A DNA stretch of 12,873 bases from Cymbomonas tetramitiformis (taxonomy: Eukaryota > Chlorophyta > Pyramimonadophyceae > Pyramimonadales > Pyramimonadaceae). The position numbers and the translations under genes were made by a program. How positions within the stretch are numbered: position 1 is the stretch's first letter; each line of letters starts with the position of its first letter. The notes beneath the pieces were generated by a model, which saw only the letters and a list, made by a program, of their open reading frames with translations, was not told the DNA's origin and did not search any database. This document shows positions 6,276 through 12,873 of this stretch, piece by piece. The DNA lies in the NCBI GenBank assembly GCA_001247695.2, contig LGRX02029145.1:1-12873 (forward strand), written 5' to 3'.

Positions 6276-6396
6276 GAATTGCGTATCGTATTGCAGAATG
6301 ACGATTCAAGGTTCAATGAATTGCGTTTCGTGATACAGATTGACGCTGGATTACTGATTTATCCACACGTATCGTGCGTCAGAGTGACGATTCAAA
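6276..6396. repeat. Three diverged GTATCGT-n4-CAGAnTGACG motifs
   Basis: Copies start near 6282 (GTATCGT, CAGAATGACGATTCAA), 6323 (GTTTCGT, CAGATTGACG) and 6368 (GTATCGT, CAGAGTGACGATTCAA). Spacing is about 40-45 bases. Conservation of the two half-motifs with a variable 4-base gap suggests a bound element such as an enhancer. This is inference. Confidence 0.55.
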
Positions 6397-6563
6397 GTAT
6401 CCGAGGTGTACGTTACGGATTATTGCGCTAGCCGTCGTCGCTTTAGCGAACGATGATCCCACGATTTAACGATTTATAATCGCACGATTCTCGGCCTTAT
6501 ATATACAACTGATCGTTTGCTGTTCGTTTCCACAGTTGTTATATATTGTGCACCCAACCCTTC

Positions 6564-6573
6564 CTCCCCTCTT
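6564..6573 (-). other. Second polypurine tract-like site
   Basis: The word CTCCCCTCTT is an exact copy of the terminal PPT core, embedded here in CCTTCCTCCCCTCTTGAAG, which is purine-rich on the minus strand. It could be a central PPT or the PPT of a nested older element. Confidence 0.4.
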
Positions 6574-6644
6574 GAAGCAACTTCGGAGGTTCACAGGCGG
6601 TCATGGGGAGCCCTTTGGATGTTTCCGGAGTTATTTACGTGGTT

Positions 6645-7020
6645 TGCAGGAGGTATGTTACACCCCTGACACACACATTTAATTTTAGGGGTGTTACATG
6701 GTGTTACATGGTGTTACAAGTGCTGCATAAATCAGGGAATATTTGTTGATAGCTGAATAATCAGATCAGCAAAAGAAATCAACCCGATTTTTTCATTTTG
6801 AAATCATGCGTGGAGCATTTTTACGCATTTTGTTACAGCCAATATGTATACCCCCATATATTACACACCTAATATCTAGGGTGTTACACGAGATATGACC
6901 ATGGTCATTATGATTTTCTGGTACCTTAATAGGTATAAAATCATAATATCAAATAAAATAGGGTCGAATTTTCAATTTTGAAATCTATCGCAAACGAATT
7001 TCACCCATTTTGGCCATTTT
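6645..7020. repeat. Old tandem duplication, period ~195 bp
   Basis: Two copies share the order: an inverted TTACAC/GGGTGTTACA block (6656-6698 and 6862-6890), about 75 bases of AT-rich sequence, and a block with ATTTTGAAATC (near 6797 and 6980) ending in CGCATTTT or CCCATTTT. Divergence is high. Confidence 0.5.
6656..6698. repeat. Inverted repeat TGTTACACCCCT / AGGGGTGTTACA
   Basis: The arms are 6656-6667 and 6687-6698. They pair over 11 of 12 bases, with a core of eight perfect pairs (ACACCCCT and AGGGGTGT). It is followed by the word GTGTTACATG repeated at exactly 10-base steps (6691-6717). Confidence 0.8.
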
Positions 7021-8428
7021 TCGGCTATTTATTGTTTTCCATAGTAATATATCTCTCTGTGTGTGTGAGCTGCAAAGTACAGAAGTACTGCAACTTACTT
7101 CACCTTTGCACATGACAATTTTCATGGCATAAAAGTGAATATTCCTGTATGTCAACATCTGTGGTTGATCATATTTGTGGGTTTTACTGATTTGAAACCC
7201 ATGGAAGTAAATGCACTCCCTGATGATATATTAGGTGTACCAACTATACGCAGATTATCCACTTTAGTGATAACTTATCAACCTATGATATGTTTGAGCA
7301 TATGACTGTGCACTAAGAGTATATCAAAATGATATCTCTAAATTTCAAACATATCTGGACATAGCTTGATTATAATCAAAGCAGTTTAGCACAACACATA
7401 TATATATGTGTGCGTGTCCACAACAACCTATGTCAGCTCAATATATGTATGTACTGATCTGGTTAGGTACATGCTTTTGTGCTGATCAATACTGAGTCAT
7501 TTGTCCGAATGCAGTATAGTGGTTGTTGTTGCTCCAGCGATATGTGAGAGTGGATGGACTGTGCTCAACAGTTACCAGCTGTTGTAATGAGCACAGTATT
7601 CTGCCTTCGGGTCTGGAAATATCTCCATCCAGCCCTACAGCATGTTGTTTTATCCTGCTCCCATATGTATCGCCATCTCTGACATTCCACACGCACATGT
7701 GTTTGTGGAATGGTATCCATATTATCATGCACATAATAGACATTATAGTTGATTAATTCACTCTGAATCAGTGAATATCATCATATATAGTAATGCCAGT
7801 GTGTGTGCAATGTGCAGTACTTGTTGATTAGTACTTTTGCCAGTGTGTGTGTGTGCTCACTTTACACACTTACAGGAAGATAACTTCTGGTATTAAAATA
7901 TTCCCAGATAGTTTATCATGCAGGATGATGATCAGCATACCATGTACTGAATGAATCTAGCATGATATATATCAGGTTAGGAGTTATTGTAATCCTGTTT
8001 TAATCTCATTCACAATAATGAGTTGCTTGTTATTTTACATGTAGCTCTGGTGAGTATTCCATCCAGTAATCCATCATAGAACGTACATGTGATCCGAAGA
8101 GCATCTCGGCTCCACCGGGACATGACGAGCTAGTTATGATGTTAAGACTACTTTCAGGCACCTTATGCTAACATGGTTCTAATATAACTTAGCATGCACT
8201 GCAAAATGCTTGTGCAATGTTCAGTATTTGCAATATGCTAGTGTTCCAGTTGTTAACGTGATCAAACTGGATATATATACTACAGCTGGTATCGTGATCA
8301 AGCTGTTCTGGTGATGTATGCACAATTTAATGTTGCAGTCACTCAGTATAGTGTATATGTGATGTAATGCTGCATGTATTCACTATATGCTGCATGTTGG
8401 AAAATGCTGCAAGTGGAGCATTAGTGCA

Positions 8429-8449
8429 TGTGTGTGTGTGTGTGTGTGT
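8429..8449. repeat. (GT)n microsatellite
   Basis: About ten uninterrupted TG dinucleotides lie just before the 44-bp tandem duplication. Confidence 0.9.
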
Positions 8450-8469
8450 TGCAATAATTGCAATCTCAG

Positions 8470-8558
8470 TACACACATATCTTGCACACATATTGCTGCA
8501 GATCATGAAGATGTACACACATATCTTGCACACTATATTGCTGCAGATCATGAAGATG
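8470..8558. repeat. 44/45-bp tandem duplication
   Basis: TACACACATATCTTGCACAC followed by ATATTGCTGCAGATCATGAA and GATG occurs at 8470-8513 and again at 8514-8558, with one inserted base in the second copy. The near identity implies recent slippage or unequal exchange. Confidence 0.9.
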
Positions 8559-8970
8559 TATACAACATTTGCAAATAAGTATACAAATTCTGACAGTGAG
8601 TATTTTGAAATATCTCTGCAGCCATCAAGATATAGTGTGAAATGCTGTAATATGGTGATCATGCGTCCATCATGCGTCCATCCAAAGTATCCCTGCGAGT
8701 ATAAAAATGTTTTGCAGAGGATATTGACGCGAGCATGTAAGGCACAGATGATCGTTGCAATTATTTTGACATCATCATCGTAAAACTGCAAGATGATCGT
8801 AGCGCGCTGCAAGTGAATTTATGCAATCGCGCGCGCTGCTAATGAAAAGCATATATTGTCGCCATTTTGCTCAACACATGATACGAGTGCTGACTTATGC
8901 TGACTTGTGCGCGGATCATAAATCCGCCGATGATTTCTATGCCGTATCTCATTCTGCGTAATTTTTTCAA

Positions 8971-9160
8971 CTGCGAATCATCCATGCGCGTGCATATGAT
9001 TGCCGCGCATACTTCTGTTTGCGAATCACTTCTGCGAGAACATATGATTGTCGCGCATGCTTACAGCTGCGAATCGATCTCTCGCGCATGTATGATCGCC
9101 GCACAGTATACATTTCTCAAAGCTGCAAATCATTCTGTGCGCATATGTGACCACAGAGCA
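8971..9160. repeat. 48-bp degenerate minisatellite
   Basis: TGCGAATC or TGCAAATC starts units at 8972, 9020, 9068 and 9124 (periods 48, 48, 56), each followed by a (G)CATATGATTGCCGCGCAT-like block. A plus-strand frame (8897-9409, 170 codons) crosses the units in phase, giving CES--R-HMIAAH-type 16-residue repeats. It lies in the leader side of the element and on the opposite strand, so I do not call it a gene. Confidence 0.7.
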
Positions 9161-9401
9161 TTCGTATGCCTCGTGCACACCTTTTCGCACAGTGAATATG
9201 ATGATCAGCTGTATGTGCGATCCTGCGAATGCGACAATTATCTCGCGCACTGTCTTCGCTATTGCAGCGGTATATGCGATATATCAATATTCGTATTATT
9301 CGACTGCGTCGCCTTATATGCTTGCGCTCCGCAACCTGTCAACACAAAATTATTGATATCTACGCGCTGCACTCACTTGAGTTCTCGTTTCTCGTGCCTG
9401 A

Positions 9402-9416
9402 CGAGCTAGAATACCA
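9402..9416 (-). other. Primer-binding site (PBS) candidate
   Basis: Two bases inside the right LTR the minus strand reads TGGTATTCTAGCTCG. TGG pairs with the CCA end of a tRNA. TGGTAT and AGCT resemble the initiator-Met type site, but the match is partial, so the primer identity is open. A CTCGT-GCCTG-ACGAG hairpin overlaps it (about 9391-9405). Confidence 0.6.
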
Positions 9417-9418
9417 TC

Positions 9419-9999
9419 TGATACGGGCTGATATGCGAGCCCTCAATATATCAATAATATAATAGAAAGCGCGGTGTTATTGGACTGTAACACACGTGCA
9501 AGTTATGAGCGGGATGAGTGCAGACTTCTGTGAGAAGATACTGCTCTAGCACAACGCTAACTCATCTATACCGAATGTCTCCCATCGCATAGATGGTACC
9601 GCCATTGGGTTGTGAACCCGAGACATTGGTTGAACGACCAGCATCGGCAGAACGAATAATGCGTTCGCCCTATGATACTGCGCATGCTTGTTCCGCACAT
9701 GCTAGAAGCAAAGATGATTTCTTGTTCGGTACTTCAAGATTGTATCTTGCTTTGCCATCTTCGAGTTCGACATACGAACTCTCGATGACAGGTGTCATTC
9801 AAGTCTTTCCTTGAATAAATGACAGATGATGTGACTTATCATCTCGATGACATGTACAGTCATAGTCGACCGTACTGACGACTGTCTGTCATTATAATAT
9901 ATGACATGACTCGACATGACATGACATGGTATGACATGTCTGACAGGTATGCCACGTATGACATGTATGACACATATGTCATCGGTCATGACCCTGACA
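9419..9999 (-). repeat. Right LTR (5' LTR of the element), 581 bp
   Basis: It is the same sequence as 5460-6047, with single-base differences, two one-base insertions (in the AATAAATG and ATCTCGATG words) and a net 9-base loss in the tatgacat repeat near 9975. In the minus-strand element it is the upstream LTR and would hold the promoter. Confidence 0.93.
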
Positions 10000-10004
10000 T
10001 AGTA
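10000..10004. repeat. Target-site duplication TAGTA, right
   Basis: Exact copy of 5455-5459, directly after the CA end of the right LTR. Confidence 0.93.
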
Positions 10005-10012
10005 TGATAGAA

Positions 10013-11036
10013 TGTGGGAGTTGGTGGACTCGTGGTGTGGTGCATAGTGGGTCATGGATGGGGTCCAGATTCACTTCAATGATGTTCCAAGGTGATTGGA
10101 TGGTGAAATGGGCACTGGTTAAGGAAGTATGACGCTGTTTGAAGAAGCTGATATTGGGGCTAAATTGCTTTGGGAATGTGCTACGTTAGCATGTCGTTAG
10201 CACGTTGTTAGTACACTATGACAATTACACGTTAGTATGTTAACGGCATACTAACTCCCAGTCTCCTTAAGTGTGGGAGTGGGTGAACTCGTGGTGTGGT
10301 GCGTAGTGGGTCATGGATGGGGTCCAAATGCACTTCAAAGATGTTCGAAGGTGATTGGATGGCGAACTGGGCACTGGTTAAGGGGGTATGCCGCTGTTTG
10401 AAGAAGCTGATATTGGGGCTAAATTGCTTTGGGAATGTGCTACGTTAGCATGTCGTTAGTATGCTCGTTAGTACACTACTGTATGACAATTACACGTTAG
10501 TATGTTAACGGCATACTAACTCCCAGTCTCCTTAAGTGTGGGAGTGGGTGGACTCGTGGCGTGGTGCGCAGTGGATCATGGATGGGGTCCAAATGCACTT
10601 CAATGATGTTCGAATGTGATTGGATGGCGAACTGGACATTAGTTAAGGGGGTCGTGCCGCTGTTTAAAGAAGCTGATATTGGTGCTAAATTGCTTTGGGA
10701 ATGTGCTACGTTAGCATGTCGTTAGTATGCTCGTTAGTACACTATGACAATTACACGTTAATATGTTAACGGTATACTAACTCCCAGTCTCCTTAAGTGT
10801 GGGAGTTGGTGGACTCGTGGCGTGGTGCGCAGTGGATCATGGATGGGGTCCAAATGCACTTCAGTGATGTTCTAAGGTGATTGGATGGCGAACTGGACAT
10901 TAGTTAAGGGGGTATGCCGCTGTTTAAAGAAGCTGATATTGGGGCTAAATTGTTGTGGGAATGTGCTACGTTAGCATGTCGTTAGTATGCTCGTTAGTAC
11001 ACTATAATAATCACACGTTAATGTGTTAACCATATA
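10013..11036. repeat. Tandem array of four ~261-bp units
   Basis: TGTGGGAG starts units at 10013, 10272, 10537 and 10798 (periods 259, 265, 261). Each unit runs through GGACTCGTGG, GGATGGGGTCC, GAAGAAGCTGATATTGG or AAAGAAGCTGATATTGG, CTACGTTAGCATGTCGTTAG and, in units 1-3, a terminal GTTAGTATG-TTAACGG-CATACTAAC hairpin and CTCCTTAAG. Unit 4 decays after about 11020. The left LTR flank (5340-5459) has the same palindromic words, so the LTR element inserted within or beside this family. Confidence 0.93.
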
Positions 11037-11304
11037 TTAATCAACATGTTAAACGTGTACTACAGCGGTATGTTTCATGCCTGTAGATAGGTCGAACGTG
11101 GTACATTAAGTGGTATAGTTTATACACTAACCGCATACTATTCCGATTTGGGAGGACGCGCCTGTTGTGCCCGGAGGCACAGCGTGAGCCGATATGCCTA
11201 TGCGTTTGTGTGTGTGTGTGTCATCGGGAGTAATCTGGGATTGGCACGATGACAGTGAAATTGGGCTTGAGATCACGATGAGAATGAGTACCAGATGTCC
11301 GGGG
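11037..11304. other. Gene-free stretch right of the array
   Basis: It has decayed GTTAA/TTAAC words to about 11140, a perfect TGTGCC-CGGA-GGCACA hairpin at 11166-11181 and a GT microsatellite at about 11206-11220. No coding frame is convincing. Confidence 0.6.
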
Positions 11305-11520
11305 TATGACAGTATGACACTATGACACTATGCCACTTTAGTAGTATGACAGTACTGTGGGGTGGTCATCGTGGCACCCAGTCAGACCCTCGAAAAATGG
11401 TCAGATTCGCATCGGGTACGGAAAGACAATGAAATCGAATATCAGATGTCGGGGGTATGACAGTATGATAGTATGATAGTACCGTAGTATGACAGTACTG
11501 TGTGGCAGTCATCGTGTCAG
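11292..11520. repeat. ~151-bp duplication with tatgaca microsatellite
   Basis: CAGATGTCCGGGGTATGACA at 11292 and CAGATGTCGGGGGTATGACA at 11443 start two copies. Each continues through tatgaca(g/c) octamers, then AGTATGACAGTACTGTG and a GTCATCGTG end. The octamer runs differ in length (four at 11305-11336). The words recall the LTR tatgacat repeats at 5940-6030. Confidence 0.75.
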
Positions 11521-11734
11521 TCTGTCGACGTAACATCTGAATCGAGAATGATGAATCGGAATTAGAAATGAGATCGAATCGGGAATTGAACGTTGAGCCG
11601 TAGTGTGTCATCGGCTGCCGGGTGGTTGACCCTGCAACCTGAGTGACGAGTGAATAAGTAGAGCACTTGAGAAGTGTTTAGCCTTTAGAACTCGGAACCG
11701 AATTATCGTTTGTACCTCAATCTGGCCCTGATCC

Positions 11735-11831
11735 AGTATATTATAAAATCCGAATTGTGTACCTTTGCACGTTCAATCAAAAACATTATTATTCCGAGCA
11801 TCTGTCGTACTGCCCACGGGCACACCTGTCA
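11735..11831 (+). promoter_or_regulatory. Possible core promoter or LTR end
   Basis: TATATTATAAAATCC contains a good TATA box (about 11740) in an AT-rich stretch, followed about 60 bases later by CATTATTATTCC and, at 11831, the end CACCTGTCA. This could be a promoter or the R-U5 side of an LTR whose partner lies outside the window. No downstream plus-strand gene is visible. Confidence 0.25.
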
Positions 11832-11857
11832 ACTTCCTTGGTTTTAGGCAAACCCTT

Positions 11858-12070
11858 CTAGTTCAGGATCACCCTTCCATCTTTATCCAACTGCTCATTA
11901 ATGAAGAAAGTCCGGAAATAACTATGTAAGGTGCTCTTGTTGCGATCACTCCCAGCAGTGCGATAAAAGCCATCACCGATGGTCACGTAGGAAAAGCTTC
12001 GGCAAACCGGGTTCGGCCCGACCATGAGCAACGACTCGTACTCCGTGAACTTTCGACCCAGCCATGTCAC
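11858..12070 (-). CDS. Unknown protein, C-terminal fragment or exon
   Basis: On the minus strand a frame ends at TAG (11858-11860). Its last ~65 codons have a natural protein composition: KFTEYESLLMVGPNPVCRSF, then YVTIGDGFYRTAGSDRNKS and HSYFRTFFINEQLDKDGRVI. The ORF extends upstream to an ATG at 12127, but that part crosses C/G homopolymers and reads GGPPPAPGLG, so it is doubtful. An acceptor-like TCTATAG on the minus strand near 12076 would start the exon just before the conserved-looking part. I do not recognise the family. The neighbours are repeats only. Full frame as given by ATG: 11858-12127. Confidence 0.35.
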   Translation of the reverse strand: MTWLGRKFTEYESLLMVGPNPVCRSFSYVTIGDGFYRTAGSDRNKSTLHSYFRTFFINEQLDKDGRVILN

Positions 12071-12244
12071 AACTATAGACACGCCCAACCCTGGGGCCGG
12101 GGGGGGGCCCCCTCGCAGCCCCGACAAAGGCCTTCCCCCCCCTTTGCGCTCTCAGCTTCGCCACCTCCCTGCCACCTCCCAGACAGTCATTCCCACGCCC
12201 GCGCCAGTTGTCACCATTTTCCCCCACTCCGCAACATCGCTTTT

Positions 12245-12590
12245 CCCCAATTTCACGCTCAGATACCACAATTTATACCAGCCACACCGCCGCCCCAATT
12301 TCACGCTCAGATACCACAAGCATTTATACCAGCCAAACCACCGCCCCAATTTCACGCTCAGATACCACCAGCATTTATACCAGCCACACCGCCGCCCCAA
12401 TTTCACGCTCGAATACCACAAGCATTTATACCCACGCCAAACCACCGCCCCAATTTCACGCTCGAATACCACCAGCATTCATACCAGCCACACCACCGTC
12501 CCAACTTCACGCTCAGATACCGCCAGCATTTATAACCAGCCACACCACCGCCCCAATTTCACGCTCAGATACCACCAGCAACCCACGTCA
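12245..12590. repeat. Seven-unit ~51-bp minisatellite
   Basis: Units start at CCCCAATTTCACGCTC (12245, 12293, 12344, 12395, 12448, 12499, 12551; periods 48-53) and continue AGATACCAC-AGCATTTATACC-AGCCACACCACCG. The plus strand is rich in C and A and very poor in G, so two plus frames and one minus frame stay open. The frames give 17-residue repeats such as APISRSDTTSIYTSHTA. Spacing changes of one or two bases and frame switching argue against a real repeat protein. Runs of nine G (12100-12108) and eight C (12135-12142) lie just to the left. Confidence 0.93.
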
Positions 12591-12642
12591 GCCCAATGTA
12601 AATCTTGCTTCAGCAAACCACCAGGAAAGCAGATGCCAGCAC

Positions 12643-12771
12643 CTACGTCCAAGGGCGAGCCTTCCTGACTGCCACCTTTACAGGAGTAAACCCCACAATC
12701 ACATCCCCTTTCGCGAGTCGAAACTCCGTGAAACCCGCGATCAGTACGGCGCCCCCCAGACTACCCCTTCC
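12643..12771 (-). pseudogene. Coding-like minus-strand fragment
   Basis: Between stops, the minus strand encodes 42 residues including GGAVLIAGFTEFRLAKGDVI and VGFTPVKVAVRKARPW. It has alternating hydrophobic and charged residues like beta strands. There is no ATG at its start. It shares the word ACTCCGTGAA (12723-12732) with the fragment at 11858-12070 (12040-12049), and both read FTE followed by F or Y. It may be another exon, or an internally duplicated piece, of the same unknown gene, split by the minisatellite. Evidence is modest. Confidence 0.25.
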
Positions 12772-12873
12772 TCATAATCAGTTATTTGCATGATGACGCG
12801 GGTCACGCATCTCAATTATACCCAAAACACGCCAACGCAGTACTGTACGATGCGTCACGACAACAGCACCATC

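Larger units (their letters stand above)
6063..8900. other. Retrotransposon interior without recognisable genes
   Basis: About 2.8 kb of mostly AT-rich sequence. It holds the repeats annotated separately plus hairpins CATTCCACA/TGTGGAATG (7683-7712) and ATTCACT/AGTGAAT (7756-7776). The small open frames at 7486-7756 lie on opposite strands over each other and show no known motif. A TATATATAAGG sequence reads on the minus strand at about 6498-6508. Confidence 0.7.
5460..9999 (-). mobile_element. Complete LTR retrotransposon, probably non-autonomous
   Basis: The 4540-base element has two LTRs beginning TG and ending CA, flanked by the 5-bp TSD TAGTA. Orientation is minus. Two bases inside the right LTR, the minus strand reads TGGTATTCTAGCTCG, a tRNA-type primer site starting TGG. 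The minus strand also reads AAGAGGGGAGATC directly before the left LTR, a polypurine tract. Nothing comparable exists in the plus orientation. The interior (6048-9418) is AT-rich and has no frame longer than about 170 codons. I saw no protease, reverse transcriptase, RNase H or integrase motif in the open frames. Size and structure fit a LARD (large retrotransposon derivative) mobilised in trans. The LTRs differ by about seven substitutions and three indels, so the insertion is fairly recent. Confidence 0.92.

Noticed and set aside
8339..8812. 157-codon minus and 138-codon plus frames
   Set aside because: They overlap on opposite strands across the GT microsatellite and the 44-bp duplication, giving low-complexity His/Thr and Cys/Val runs.
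5460..9999. Plus-strand orientation of the LTR element
   Set aside because: No TGG-type primer site after the left LTR and no purine tract before the right LTR on the plus strand; both exist on the minus strand.
10013..11036. CRISPR array
   Set aside because: Whole ~261-bp units repeat with no short repeats separated by unique spacers.
12024..12777. Repeat proteins of 189-214 codons over the minisatellite
   Set aside because: Two plus frames are equally open because of base bias, and unit lengths of 48-53 shift the phase, so no single repeat protein is maintained.

Overview
This is a repeat-rich nuclear window from a eukaryote. The evidence is GT-AG introns with matching phases, an intact LTR retrotransposon with a target-site duplication, several minisatellites and many foldback repeats. 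A transposase-like gene with a DUF4218-type core (the family that accompanies CACTA/EnSpm transposons) points loosely to an alga, plant or other protist. The sequence alone does not fix the species. There is no sign of bacterial operons, CRISPR or phage.

Layout. (1) Bases 1-1116 hold a tandem array of three full ~330-bp units and a truncated fourth. On the minus strand each unit carries a complete tRNA-like cloverleaf with A-box and B-box-like sequences. (2) Bases ~1640-4457 read best as one broken or multi-exon plus-strand gene: DUF4218-like transposase exons, then a zinc-knuckle-like motif and a GC-rich acidic/proline-rich C-terminal part. Every putative intron carries short palindromic GGAC/GTCC-type sequences. 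(3) Bases 4458-5454 lack a gene but hold two old diverged copies of a ~200-bp sequence with conserved hairpins, then GTTAGTAT/ATACTAAC palindromes. (4) Bases 5460-9999 are a complete, recently inserted LTR element on the minus strand: LTRs of 588 and 581 bp, 5-bp TSD TAGTA, a PBS-like site and a polypurine tract. Its ~3.4-kb interior has no recognisable gag-pol, so it is probably non-autonomous (LARD-like). (5) Bases 10013-~11036 are four ~261-bp tandem units, each ending in a GTTAGTATG/CATACTAAC hairpin. The LTR element landed at the edge of this family. (6) Bases ~11160-11860 hold tatgaca-type repeats and a promoter-like AT-rich stretch. (7) Bases 11858-12873 hold two possible minus-strand coding fragments on either side of a seven-unit ~51-bp minisatellite.

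The least ordinary signals are the cloverleaf array with a compensatory base-pair change, and the recurring foldback sequences in every intron of the transposase-like gene. The splice model, the C-terminal exons and the minus-strand fragments are inferences and are marked as such.
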